DNA of 64,000 bases from Flavobacteriales bacterium. GTDB lineage: Bacteria > Bacteroidota > Bacteroidia > Flavobacteriales > UBA1820. Shown in pieces: positions 18,428-28,138 of this stretch (position 1 is its first letter; the number at the start of each line of letters is the position of its first letter). The stretch spans positions 124,001 to 188,000 of the forward strand of contig QALN01000006.1 of NCBI GenBank assembly GCA_003150615.1, given 5' to 3'. A model generated the notes under the pieces. It made no database searches. It was not told where the DNA came from and saw only the letters and a list, made by a program, of their open reading frames with translations. Position numbers and translations under genes: made by a program.

Positions 18428-20308
18428 ATGAGATCGTTAAAGAGCCTGTTCTTTTTAGTTTTACTGTCCGCCTTTACAGGGGCGGCAGCGCAGAATATGC
18501 CTTCGTACGATACCGTACGGCTGGCCGTGTTCACAGATTTGCATGTGAGCCCTGGTTCTGTTGCTGATGAAAACCTGTCGCAGGCGATAGAAAATGTCAA
18601 TAGATCCGGATACGATTTCGTTATCGTGGCTGGCGACATTTCCAATGTAGGTTCTGATGCGGAACTTGAGAACGTCTTCAATAAACTCAGGGAGCTTACG
18701 GTCCCTTATTATCTGATCCCCGGCAATCACGAAACTAACTGGTCCGAGAGCGCGTGCCAGACGATAAACAAACTTTGGAAAAACGACCGCTTCGTGTTCG
18801 AGGCCGGCGATTATATCTTCATAGGTTATTCCACTGGCCCTTATCTTAAGATGGGCGACGGCGTTGTAAAGAAAGAGGACATCATCTGGTTGGAACAGGA
18901 ACTGGAAAAACGTTACAAACCTGGCAAGAAAGTAGTTTCTATAGCTCATTACCCTCTCGGCGAGGGACTTTCCAATTATAAGGATGTGACTTCCGTTTTG
19001 AAAAAATACAACACCGTAATACATATAAACGGACATCACCATACATTCAAACTCAGGAATTACGACGGCATACCCGGATTTATGGCAATGACCATGCTCG
19101 GCAAGCCTTCCGATAACGGCATATATAATTCCGTAGTATTTACACCGGATTCCATACGCATAGCAAGACATCAGGAAAAGAACGGTTATAAGGAAGAGCT
19201 CGGATGGGTAATCCCGCAGAACGGTGACCGTTCCGAAATAGGCGAACCTATGCCGGGCGAATATCAGGAGCCTATGACCGGAGGATCGAAAGTCGTTCCT
19301 TTTTCTTATCAGGATTCCGCGTCCGTATTTACAGGACCTTGTTTCCCTACGGCATCGACTGTCGTTTACGGTACTTCTCTGGGCCAACTCAAATGTTTGG
19401 ATATAAATACAAAGCGGGTGCTTTGGGCTACGCCTGAAGGGCCTACTATTTATTCTACGCCTTTTGTCGGCGCCGGAGTAGTGGTGGTAGGGCATGTGGA
19501 CGGCGAAGTGGCCGGTTACAACCGCAAGAACGGCAAAAAAATATGGAGTTTCAACATAGGCTCTCCTGTTGTCGGCGACGGTGTGGCCGATGAGAACGGT
19601 TACGGTTACATCGGCGGCAGTTTCGGCGAATTTGTGAAATTCAACTGCAAGAACGGCCGTGTAGAATGGAAGAAGAAAATAGGCGAAGGCCTCATACAGG
19701 CAAAACCTGTGATATCGGACAATAAAATAATCTTCGGATGCTGGGATAAGTACCTTTATTGCGTTGACCGTAACGACGGCAGCGTAATATGGAAATGGAC
19801 AAACGGAAGTCCTCAGAAACTGTACTCCCCAGGCAACGTAGTCCCCGCGGTAAGCAATGGAAAGGTGTTCATAGTGGCGCCCGACAGGAAGATGACGGCA
19901 ATAAGCCTTACCGACGGCAAAGAACTTTGGAGAACAAACCTTCATACTGTACGCGAATCGATGTGCCTTTCGAGGGACGGAGAGAGAGTGTACGCCAAAA
20001 CAATGAATGATGTGCTGATTTGCGTATCGACGGTTTCGGATGACTATCAGGTCCTCTGGACAGCCGATTGCAAATACGGTTACGAACACACTCCGTGTCC
20101 GCCTGTAGAATCGAAAAACGGCTTGGTTTTTCTATCCAACAGACGCGGGCAGGTATTTGCGGTGGAAGGTAAGACCGGAGCCGTAAAATGGTCGTTCGAT
20201 GCGGGTAATTCCGCGGCGAACAAGATAGTGGAAGGCCCTGACGGAAGAGTCTGGATAACTCTGATAGAAGGCCGGATACTGTCAATAGAACCAATGGAAA
20301 TTTTATAA
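18428..20308 (+). CDS. Secreted calcineurin-like phosphoesterase fused to a PQQ-type beta-propeller
   Basis: A 626-aa protein with a signal peptide (to about residue 21, GAAAQ). The metallophosphoesterase domain (30-275) has all dimetal motifs: FTDLHV (DxH), VVAGDIS (GD), IPGNHE (GNHE) and NGHHH. Residues about 300-626 form a beta-propeller of PQQ/pyrrolo-quinoline-like blades (LWATPEGP, IWSFNIGSP, VEWKKKIGEG, VIWKWTNGSP, LWRTN, VKWSFDAGN). No enzymatic quinone residues are implied; the propeller may bind substrate. It precedes susC by 47 bp, so it is probably the enzyme of this uptake locus, acting on a phosphorylated ligand in the periplasm or at the surface. Confidence 0.85.
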   Translation: MRSLKSLFFLVLLSAFTGAAAQNMPSYDTVRLAVFTDLHVSPGSVADENLSQAIENVNRSGYDFVIVAGDISNVGSDAELENVFNKLRELTVPYYLIPGNHETNWSESACQTINKLWKNDRFVFEAGDYIFIGYSTGPYLKMGDGVVKKEDIIWLEQELEKRYKPGKKVVSIAHYPLGEGLSNYKDVTSVLKKYNTVIHINGHHHTFKLRNYDGIPGFMAMTMLGKPSDNGIYNSVVFTPDSIRIARHQEKNGYKEELGWVIPQNGDRSEIGEPMPGEYQEPMTGGSKVVPFSYQDSASVFTGPCFPTASTVVYGTSLGQLKCLDINTKRVLWATPEGPTIYSTPFVGAGVVVVGHVDGEVAGYNRKNGKKIWSFNIGSPVVGDGVADENGYGYIGGSFGEFVKFNCKNGRVEWKKKIGEGLIQAKPVISDNKIIFGCWDKYLYCVDRNDGSVIWKWTNGSPQKLYSPGNVVPAVSNGKVFIVAPDRKMTAISLTDGKELWRTNLHTVRESMCLSRDGERVYAKTMNDVLICVSTVSDDYQVLWTADCKYGYEHTPCPPVESKNGLVFLSNRRGQVFAVEGKTGAVKWSFDAGNSAANKIVEGPDGRVWITLIEGRILSIEPMEIL

Positions 20309-20355
20309 TGTAATAATCAACACTTTCCAATTTATTAAGTTAAAAACTTACACTA

Positions 20356-23300
20356 ATGAAGCGTTTAATATTATTAATCTTTTGCCTGTCTTCAATAGTT
20401 TCTTGGGGACAGTCAATCAAGGGAAAGGTCATCGACGCCAAGACGAAGGAGACCATTCCTGGAGCGAATATCGCTGTACCGGGTGTAAAAGGAGTTGGAA
20501 CATCGACGGATTTCGATGGTAACTTCTCGTTTACGCTTCCAGCGGGCAAGACACAGATAACGGTGTCTTTCGTTGGGTACAAGACAAAAACACAAAACGT
20601 TACTCCCGGTTCGACTGTTACGGTATCCCTCGAACAGGATGCGGCCATCCTCGATGACGTGGTTATCGTAGGTTACGGTACGCAGAAGAAGGAAAGCCTT
20701 ACGGCAGCCGTTGCAACGGTGGACGTGGCCAAGGCAATCGACAGCCGTCCTGTGCCTGACGTAGCCCGTGCACTTCAGGGTTCTACTCCTGGTCTTACCG
20801 TACGTATCAACAACGGTGAGCTCGGTAGCGACCCGACCATCAACATCCGTGGTTTCATTTCTTCACTTCAGGGTTCTTCTTCTCCTCTTATCCTCGTGGA
20901 TAACGTCGAGATACCGAGCCTTCTGTTCCTTAACCCGGATGACGTACAGTCCGTATCCGTACTGAAGGATGCTTCCGCAGCATCTATCTACGGTGCCAAG
21001 GCTGCCAACGGTGTGCTCCTTATCACTACCAAGCAGGGAAGCCGCACCGACGGTAAGGTTTCCGTATCCTACAGCGGTTCTTTCTCTATGAGGGGAACTA
21101 CGGAACACCCGACGATGGCTCGTTTCGACGGTTATGAATACTCGATAGACTACTCTATGAGCCGCCGCAGCAAGACTTCCTGGGATTCCGGAGATCCTGT
21201 TTCGCAGGGTGCTTACTGGCTGATGAACAGCTGGGTAATGGACCGTGCCGAATACTGGGACAAAAACTGGAAAGGCAAAGTAGGTTCCGAACTGGTTTAC
21301 GGTCGTGACTGGGAAACCAAGAGCGTAAACGGCGGTATGGCATACAACTACGGTTATCGTACGTACGAAGGTACCGATGCGTTCGTTAAGAAATGGACTC
21401 CTCAGCACCAGCACAACATAACCATAGCAGGTAGCGCAGGTAAGACCAGCTACAACCTCGGTCTTGCATACATAAGCCAGACCGGTGTTCTGAAAAACAC
21501 TGTCGACACTTATCAGCGTTACAATGCTTCTCTGTCCATCAACTCGGAAGTAAACAAATACTTCACCGTTAAGTCTTCTTTCCTCTTCACTAAGAGCGAC
21601 AAGAACTACCCTGGCGGTATATCTTACGCTAACGACCCGTATTTCTACGCTTATCGTTGGAGCCCGGTATTCCCTATCGGCGCTACTTACAACGGTGAGG
21701 CGATCCGCTCTCCGGACAGCGAAATATCGCAGGACAAGATAGCAACACGTACGAAAGAATACCTCCGCTTTATGATAGGCGGCCGTCTGAACCTCCTGAA
21801 AGGATGGACTGCAGACTTCGACCTCACATATGCAGGTGACAAGAACATGTACTACGAACCGGATATCGCATTCTCCGGATATGAAACATGGCTTACTGCC
21901 GACCAGCCTGTTCTGGGCAACGATGGCCAGCAGATATGGCGCGACAAGGACGGACAGATAGTACCTGCCGGAACTGCCGACGCATCTCCTGAATACGGCT
22001 TCCAGTACATGACATACGAAACTAAGGAAAATGCTTCCGTTCTCGTATCTACCGGTAAATCCGAGCGTATAGTTTTCAACGCCAATACTACTTACAACGC
22101 AAGGTTCGGCGACCACTCCCTCAAGGCAATGGTCGGTCTTAACTCCAACAGCTACCGCTACCGTTACCACTCTTCCAGCAAGAAAGGTCTTTCCGACTTC
22201 GACAAGCCGGAACTCGGCCTGGCAGACGGACAGCAGACCGTTAGCGGTTCTGTAAGCTGGGAATCCCAGTTCGGTTGGTTCGGCCGTATCAACTACGGTT
22301 GGAAGGACAAAATCCTCGTTGAGTTCAACGCACGTTACGAAGGTACTTCCAAGTTCCCTGACGATCTTCGTTGGAAATTCTTCCCTTCGGGTTCCGTAGG
22401 TTACCGTATCTCTGAAGAAAACTTCTGGCAGCCCATCAAGAACGTGGTAAGCGAAGTTAAGCTCCGCGCATCTTACGGTTCGCTCGGTAACCAGACCGTT
22501 CCTAACAACATGTACATTCCTACCCTTACCAAAGGTAACTCTACCTGGGGTGGATACGACGGCGTACTCTACCAGCAGTACTCCAGCCCGTCCGTTGTTC
22601 GTAACGACGTGACCTGGGAAACCATCACGACTCTTGACCTCGGTCTCGACGCTCGTTTCTTCAAGAACAAACTCGGACTTACTTTCGACTGGTTCTCCAA
22701 GACTACGACCGATATGTTCGTTCCCGGTGCTTCCATGCCTGGAACATACGGTGCAACAGCTCCGCAGGGTAACTTCGGTAAACTGCGCACTCAGGGTTGG
22801 GAATTGATGCTCGACTTCAACCACCGCTTCTCTAACGGTATCAACCTGTCTGCCGACTTCGGTATCTCGGATGCCAAAGCCAAGATGATACACTATACAG
22901 AATCCACTACGCGCACGATAGGCAGCTGGTACAACGGCCGCGAATACGGTGAAATGTGGGGTTATGTTTACGACCGTCTGTGGCAGATGAGCGACTTCGA
23001 AGAATTCACCAACCTCAAATCCAACGACGGTATTCCTGACGGTGAAAGCAACGTAGTTTGGTTCTACGGAAAAGCTTACAAGCTCAAAGAAGGATACGAC
23101 CGCCACGACGTTCTTACCGGCTCTCCGATACCTGGTGGTGCCAAGTACAAGGACATGAACGGCGACGGTATCATCAACAGCGGTTCCAACACCGTTGACG
23201 ATCCGGGTGACCGCGTTAAGATCGGTAACTCGCTTCCTCGTTACGAATACAGCTTCCACATCAACCTCGACTGGAAAGGCTTCGACCTCGGTCTGTTCTT

Positions 23301-23769
23301 CCAGGGCGTTGGCAAACGCGACCTTTGGGCTGCCGGTAAGCAGATCACTCCTAACTACGGTGTAGGCGGTGGCCAGGTAAGCGAAGTTATAAGCAAGATA
23401 TGGTCTCTCGACAACCCGAACGCATGGTTCCCGCGCAGCTCTGATATAGACGCTCTCTCTTCTACCACTACCGGTGGTTCCTGGCAGGCGTCCAAGCACT
23501 ATATGCTTGACATGTCTTACCTGCGTCTTAAGACCATCACTCTGGGTTACACCATACCTAAGCACATCACTGAAAAAGCCGGAATCAACAAACTCCGTGT
23601 TTACTTCACTGGTGAAAACCTCTTTACGTTCGACAACCTGAAACTGCCGATCGACCCTGAAACGGGAACCGGCTCTTCGCTCACGTCGTCTACGTATAAC
23701 TACGGTAATATAGGTACTTCAACGCCTATGCCTAAATATCTCACTGTCGGACTTCAACTTACCTTATAA
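20356..23769 (+). CDS. SusC-like TonB-dependent outer-membrane transporter
   Basis: A 1137-aa protein: signal peptide (to SWGQ), a carboxypeptidase-regulatory-like domain (IKGKVIDAKTKETIPGANI, 23-100), the Sus TonB-box region (DDVVIVGYGTQKKESLTAAV), the plug (DVARALQGSTPGLTVR to KDASAASIYGAKAANGVLLITTK) and a 22-strand barrel ending in aromatic-rich LTVGLQLTL. It pairs with the SusD-like gene 20 bp downstream to form a lidded importer. Codon use is biased to C-ending codons, unlike the ATA-rich neighbours, suggesting high expression. The ligand is unknown; the upstream phosphoesterase is the main clue. Confidence 0.95.
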   Translation: MKRLILLIFCLSSIVSWGQSIKGKVIDAKTKETIPGANIAVPGVKGVGTSTDFDGNFSFTLPAGKTQITVSFVGYKTKTQNVTPGSTVTVSLEQDAAILDDVVIVGYGTQKKESLTAAVATVDVAKAIDSRPVPDVARALQGSTPGLTVRINNGELGSDPTINIRGFISSLQGSSSPLILVDNVEIPSLLFLNPDDVQSVSVLKDASAASIYGAKAANGVLLITTKQGSRTDGKVSVSYSGSFSMRGTTEHPTMARFDGYEYSIDYSMSRRSKTSWDSGDPVSQGAYWLMNSWVMDRAEYWDKNWKGKVGSELVYGRDWETKSVNGGMAYNYGYRTYEGTDAFVKKWTPQHQHNITIAGSAGKTSYNLGLAYISQTGVLKNTVDTYQRYNASLSINSEVNKYFTVKSSFLFTKSDKNYPGGISYANDPYFYAYRWSPVFPIGATYNGEAIRSPDSEISQDKIATRTKEYLRFMIGGRLNLLKGWTADFDLTYAGDKNMYYEPDIAFSGYETWLTADQPVLGNDGQQIWRDKDGQIVPAGTADASPEYGFQYMTYETKENASVLVSTGKSERIVFNANTTYNARFGDHSLKAMVGLNSNSYRYRYHSSSKKGLSDFDKPELGLADGQQTVSGSVSWESQFGWFGRINYGWKDKILVEFNARYEGTSKFPDDLRWKFFPSGSVGYRISEENFWQPIKNVVSEVKLRASYGSLGNQTVPNNMYIPTLTKGNSTWGGYDGVLYQQYSSPSVVRNDVTWETITTLDLGLDARFFKNKLGLTFDWFSKTTTDMFVPGASMPGTYGATAPQGNFGKLRTQGWELMLDFNHRFSNGINLSADFGISDAKAKMIHYTESTTRTIGSWYNGREYGEMWGYVYDRLWQMSDFEEFTNLKSNDGIPDGESNVVWFYGKAYKLKEGYDRHDVLTGSPIPGGAKYKDMNGDGIINSGSNTVDDPGDRVKIGNSLPRYEYSFHINLDWKGFDLGLFFQGVGKRDLWAAGKQITPNYGVGGGQVSEVISKIWSLDNPNAWFPRSSDIDALSSTTTGGSWQASKHYMLDMSYLRLKTITLGYTIPKHITEKAGINKLRVYFTGENLFTFDNLKLPIDPETGTGSSLTSSTYNYGNIGTSTPMPKYLTVGLQLTL

Positions 23770-23789
23770 AATAATCCTGCAGAAATATT

Positions 23790-25955
23790 ATGAAAAAGAA
23801 ATATATTTTACCGATAATCCTTTTTACAGTCCTGTTGACAGGTTGTACGAAGGCATTTCTCGACAGAAAGCCTTTGGACTCGTATGACGACTCCAACTTC
23901 TGGTACAACGAAGAGAATGTACGCTTGCATTCTTACTACTACTATGCCACGTATTTCCCGGGACTCGGAGGTGGTTGGACGCGCAGAGCATTCTCTATGG
24001 AATATTCGCATGCGGATTACTACGTAAACACATCCGGCGGTGGTCTTACATTCGCTTCCACTACACCTAACACCGGTGCCGGTGGTTACGGTCAGAACTA
24101 CTGCGACCTGGAGTGGAATGACAACTACACCTGGATCCGTCGCGCCAACGTGTTTATCAAACGTCTTAAAGAAGTATCGGCTGGTACTTGGGGCGCTGAC
24201 AGCGAGAAGTACAAACACTGGATGGGTATAGCACGTTTCTTCCGTGCGGTACGTTATTCCGACCTGGTATTCGGTTTCGGTGACTGCCCTTGGTACAGCG
24301 AACCTACCGACGTTATGGACGAACTCTGCAAACCTCGTCAGAGCCGTTTTGTGATCCTCGACTCGATAATCAAGGACTTCGACTATGCCGTTAATAACGT
24401 TCGTACCAGCGATGGTGACAACACTATCCTCAACCGTTACTCGGTTGCTGCCGTTGCATCCCGCTATATGCTCCGTTTCGGTACTATCAACAAATATATG
24501 GTAGGCGCCAACATTGAAGATGCCGACGACCTCTGGAAAGGTCATCCCGACATGGCTGCAACATATCTTCAGAAAGCTATCGACTACGCTCAGATTATTA
24601 TCGACAGCCGTAAGTACGATATAGTTACTCCTTACCGCGAAGTGTTCACTCAGGATGATTTGTCCAGTGAAAAAGAAGCGATCCTCGCCCAGCACTTCCA
24701 AACAGGTATGAGAACTCACTGTATCGTTTCCTACAACAACTACAATGAAGGTCACTCCAACTGTATCGGCGCATACTTCGTATCGAACGTACTGTGCTAC
24801 GACGGTAAACTGGCTCACGAAACCACTGTAGTTGCCGATCCTATGGGTGATGACTACGGTAAGCTCTACACCGTTCAGGACAACAGCATCTTCAAATACC
24901 ACGATCCTCGTCTGGAGGCTATACTTAAGAGCGTAACTACTCTTAACAACGGTGCGAAGTGCGCTCCTTATACCACTAAAGGTATAGGTTCCCGCTACTA
25001 TGTACGTAAGTATATGCCCCGTCAGTGGGAGCACTACACAGCTGCCGAGGCTGCCGCTAACACCGGTTCCAAGTCTGCAAGTAATTTCACCGACTACCCG
25101 GCAATACGCTATGCTGAAGTTCTGCTCAACTGGATCGAAGCAAAAGCTGAACTGGCAACTGTAGGCGGCCCTGCCGTTACTCAGGAAGATATCGATAAGT
25201 CCATCAACAAACTGCGTGACAGACCTATCGCAAACAATGCTGACAAGAACCCTTCGGTTTGCACGGAAAAACTCGCTCACATGGACCTGACAAACCTGCC
25301 TAACGACCCGCGTCGCGAACCCGATGTTCCTGCTCTGATACACGAAATCCGCCGCGAACGTATGGTTGAACTGTACGACGATGGTTTCCGCGGTCCGGAC
25401 ATCCGCCGTTGGAAGAAATGGATCTACTGGGGAATGCAGCGCGACGGTAAGCCTGGTAAAATGAACGACGGCGTTGCCGATGCTCAGGGTTACACCAACT
25501 ATACCGCCGGCCAGGAAGGTAACCTCCGTCAGTGCGGAGCTTACTTCGAACTGGATGCACTGTACAACAGATGGCAGGAAAGCATAGCTGCTGAAGCCGC
25601 TATCGACGTAAATGCTTCTGACTACGATGCAGACGCTCACCAGATTCTGAAAAACCAGATAAAGGAAGATAAAGCCGCTTACGATGCTTTCGCAGGCCGT
25701 GCAGGAAACCTTTACTGCATCAACAAAAACGGTGAACTCGTTCGTTGGGACCAGCAGACAACTCAGGAATCTCTTGAGAAGATGCGCGGATGGTGGCTGT
25801 ACAACGGTACTGTAGGCCTCACTCAGTACACGAACATACGTGACCGTGTATGGGTAGGTGCTATTCCTATCACTCAGTTCACTTACTACAAAGCTAACGG
25901 TTACGAAGGCAACCTTAAACAGAACTCCGACTGGTCTGAAGTACTTGGCGCATAG
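23790..25955 (+). CDS. SusD/RagB-like outer-membrane lipoprotein
   Basis: A 721-aa protein with a lipoprotein signal (LLTGC, Cys19) and SusD features: FLDRKPLDSYDDSNFWYNE near the N-terminus, TPR-like helices, and the C-terminal RYAEVLLNWIEAKAEL and LIHEIRRERMVELYDDGFRGPDIRRWKKW signatures. It is longer than typical SusD (about 520-600 aa), with an extended C-terminal part (about 560-721). It caps the SusC channel and binds ligand at the surface. A strong terminator follows. Confidence 0.93.
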   Translation: MKKKYILPIILFTVLLTGCTKAFLDRKPLDSYDDSNFWYNEENVRLHSYYYYATYFPGLGGGWTRRAFSMEYSHADYYVNTSGGGLTFASTTPNTGAGGYGQNYCDLEWNDNYTWIRRANVFIKRLKEVSAGTWGADSEKYKHWMGIARFFRAVRYSDLVFGFGDCPWYSEPTDVMDELCKPRQSRFVILDSIIKDFDYAVNNVRTSDGDNTILNRYSVAAVASRYMLRFGTINKYMVGANIEDADDLWKGHPDMAATYLQKAIDYAQIIIDSRKYDIVTPYREVFTQDDLSSEKEAILAQHFQTGMRTHCIVSYNNYNEGHSNCIGAYFVSNVLCYDGKLAHETTVVADPMGDDYGKLYTVQDNSIFKYHDPRLEAILKSVTTLNNGAKCAPYTTKGIGSRYYVRKYMPRQWEHYTAAEAAANTGSKSASNFTDYPAIRYAEVLLNWIEAKAELATVGGPAVTQEDIDKSINKLRDRPIANNADKNPSVCTEKLAHMDLTNLPNDPRREPDVPALIHEIRRERMVELYDDGFRGPDIRRWKKWIYWGMQRDGKPGKMNDGVADAQGYTNYTAGQEGNLRQCGAYFELDALYNRWQESIAAEAAIDVNASDYDADAHQILKNQIKEDKAAYDAFAGRAGNLYCINKNGELVRWDQQTTQESLEKMRGWWLYNGTVGLTQYTNIRDRVWVGAIPITQFTYYKANGYEGNLKQNSDWSEVLGA

Positions 25956-25980
25956 TTCGTTTAACGTAAACTAAATACAG

Positions 25981-26010
25981 AGCCCCCGCATTGTGCGGGG
26001 GCTTTTTTTG
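25981..26010 (+). terminator. Terminator of the phosphoesterase-SUS operon
   Basis: AGCCCCCGCA and TGCGGGGGCT pair and are followed by seven T, 25 bp after the susD stop. Confidence 0.88.
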
Positions 26011-26310
26011 TGCTTGCTTTTCGGAGAGTAAACTGTGGGGTATGGAGGTGGGGACTAACGTGTCGCTTGCGCTTCGTGTACGTAATGGACATAGGCGTGC
26101 GTTCCCGAATGTTACATATATGTCCGTGAGCGGAATTTCTGCAGCTTTGTGTTACGTGTGACGCGATACCATGGCAGAGAAAACCCGCCGGAAAAAAAAT
26201 TCTCACAGTCACGCCTTTTGATTAAATTTGCAAAATCGCTTCAGGGTCTTTCCGTTAAGGCTCTTGCTTTGGAAACGAAAGAATAGTATAAAACAGCTCA
26301 GTTGTTTAAA
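26011..26310. promoter_or_regulatory. Intergenic region with promoter for the CDP-alditol glycan genes
   Basis: TAAATTTG at 26224-26231 is an exact -7 match, about 80 nt before the cytidylyltransferase ATG. The rest of the gap holds no gene that I can support. Confidence 0.5.
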
Positions 26311-27048
26311 ATGTCGAATGATTTCAAAAACATGCCGTTAAAAACGGCAGGAAACATTGCGGTAATATTTGCCGGAGGACATGGGGAACGCTTTGGCAAT
26401 TCCGATATCCCGAAACAATTCCATGAGCTTTCCGGGAAGCCGGTAATTGTTTATACGCTCGAACATTTTGAACGCCATGATAAGATTGACGGCATTGTGG
26501 TGGTATGTGTTGACAGCTGGATATCCAGACTCAGAAGGATGCTGGAAGAATTCAGGATATCCAAAGTGGTTGAAATAGTTCCCGGAGGGGCCACGGCATG
26601 GGATTCGATATTTGCAGGCCTCGGTTGCGCTACGAAATATTTTTCCGGCGAATCGGTCGTTTTGATACACGATGCGGTGAGGCCGATGATCGATTCCGGC
26701 ACCATCGACCGTAATATCGAGACCGTAAAGCGGTACGGCTCGTGTATCACTTGCTATCCCATGACGGAAAACATCATGGGCAACCGTCCGAACGGAATGA
26801 CAGCGATATCCGATCCCGGCGAGTTGTTGATCGTACGTGCTCCGCAAAGCTTTTTTCTGAACAAGATTATGGCGGTTTACGAAAAAGCCCGTCAGGAAGG
26901 GAACGTTCCTTTCCGTGATTGTTGTTCGATGATGAGTCATTACGGGGAGCAATTGCGGACAGTGACCGGCCCGGCCGAAAATATAAAAATCACCTTTCCA
27001 TCGGATTTTCTTATGTTTGAAAATATGCGGAAAGTCACAGACCTTTGA
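26311..27048 (+). CDS. IspD/TarI-like CDP-alditol (ribitol or related) cytidylyltransferase
   Basis: A 245-aa nucleotidyltransferase. VIFAGGHGERFGNSDIPKQFHELSGKPVI matches the CTP-binding loop of the IspD/TarI family (AGGxGxRxG ... PKQF), VLIHDAVRPM and CYPMTEN are further family motifs, and APQSF matches the acceptor-site region. The context (SDR epimerase, CDP-glycerol phosphotransferase) favours activation of an alditol phosphate such as ribitol-5-P rather than the isoprenoid step. The frame extends to a TTG at 26302, but ATG 26311 is a more likely start. It overlaps no neighbour and the next gene starts 14 bp later. Confidence 0.82.
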   Translation: MSNDFKNMPLKTAGNIAVIFAGGHGERFGNSDIPKQFHELSGKPVIVYTLEHFERHDKIDGIVVVCVDSWISRLRRMLEEFRISKVVEIVPGGATAWDSIFAGLGCATKYFSGESVVLIHDAVRPMIDSGTIDRNIETVKRYGSCITCYPMTENIMGNRPNGMTAISDPGELLIVRAPQSFFLNKIMAVYEKARQEGNVPFRDCCSMMSHYGEQLRTVTGPAENIKITFPSDFLMFENMRKVTDL

Positions 27049-27062
27049 TACAGCCTATCGAT

Positions 27063-28109
27063 ATGACGTTATTCGAGAACCGTATCGTATCTGCCGATTT
27101 GAAACATATTTGCAGTACGACCGACTGGAGCGCTTTTGACGGTAAAAGCATCCTCATAACCGGTGCAAACGGTCATATAGCCACCTATCTGACCTATTCT
27201 TTCTTGTTTGCGATCCAAGCAGGTAAACTCAACGCTACGGTTATAGCCTTGTCCAGAAACGGAGAGAAACTCCGGGCTGTGTATGCTCCGTTCATCGGCA
27301 TGAGTTATTTTCGCGTGCTTGAGGCTGATGTATCGGAAAAGATCGACCTGAAGGAACGCGTGGATTATATATTTCATTTTGCCGGAAATGCCTCTCCTTA
27401 TCACATATCGACAGATCCGGTGGGGATATTGAAGGCAAACATCCAGGGGACTTTCAATGTTGCGGAACTGGCAAAGCGCAACGCCGGCTGTAAGATAATC
27501 TATTCTTCATCACGCGAAGTGTATGGTAAGAACGATAGCGAAGAAAGATTGTCGGAAAAATCGTTTGGCAGCCTTGATCCTGTGCTTCCACGTTCATGTT
27601 ATCCGGAGAGCAAACGGGCCTCGGAAGCGGTTCTTGCAGCCTACGGCAACCAATATGGTGTCGGATATGGTATTGCACGCATTGCCCACTGTTATGGCCC
27701 AGGAATGAATCTTTCCGATGACGGCCGCGTAATGTCGGATTTTCTGGATAAAGCGCTCGGAGGGGATGATATAGTAATATATTCCGATGGTTCGATGTTG
27801 CGTGCTTTCTGCTATGTGGGCGATGTAATACGTGGCTTGTTGATTCTCGCAGCGTATAATGGACCAGGGAATACATTTAATTTGTCGAATGAAACGGAAG
27901 AGATCAGTATTCTCGACCTTGCGCGCCTTATTGCCGGAAAAGTTCCGGGGATACGTGTCGAAGTGCTGAAACGGGACATAGATACAGGCAAATATTGTGC
28001 CGATAAACGGGTTCCGTTGGATTGCTCAGCTCTGATGGAATTGGGGTGGAGTCCTGAAATAGGCCTCAAGGAGGGGATAGCCAGGACATTTGAAAGCTTT
28101 ATCAACTGA
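27063..28109 (+). CDS. NAD-dependent epimerase/dehydratase (extended SDR)
   Basis: A 348-aa Rossmann protein. The NAD loop is ILITGANGHIATYL (GxxGxxA), followed by IFHFAGNASP, the catalytic Ser triad IYSSSREVYG and CYPESKRASE (YxxxK). The C-terminal NTFNLSNETEEISILDLARLIAG is typical of nucleotide-sugar epimerases and UDP-glucuronate decarboxylase-like enzymes. The frame can start at a TTG (27045) overlapping the preceding stop; ATG 27063 is preferred. It may make or reduce the sugar/alditol used by the neighbours. Substrate unknown. Confidence 0.82.
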   Translation: MTLFENRIVSADLKHICSTTDWSAFDGKSILITGANGHIATYLTYSFLFAIQAGKLNATVIALSRNGEKLRAVYAPFIGMSYFRVLEADVSEKIDLKERVDYIFHFAGNASPYHISTDPVGILKANIQGTFNVAELAKRNAGCKIIYSSSREVYGKNDSEERLSEKSFGSLDPVLPRSCYPESKRASEAVLAAYGNQYGVGYGIARIAHCYGPGMNLSDDGRVMSDFLDKALGGDDIVIYSDGSMLRAFCYVGDVIRGLLILAAYNGPGNTFNLSNETEEISILDLARLIAGKVPGIRVEVLKRDIDTGKYCADKRVPLDCSALMELGWSPEIGLKEGIARTFESFIN

Positions 28110-28138
28110 GTGATAATGGAGAATATTTATCAAAATAT

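Noticed and set aside
20863..23565. 900-codon open frame antisense to susC
   Set aside because: It shadows a strongly codon-biased gene; the C-rich third positions remove stops from the opposite strand. The product has no domain.
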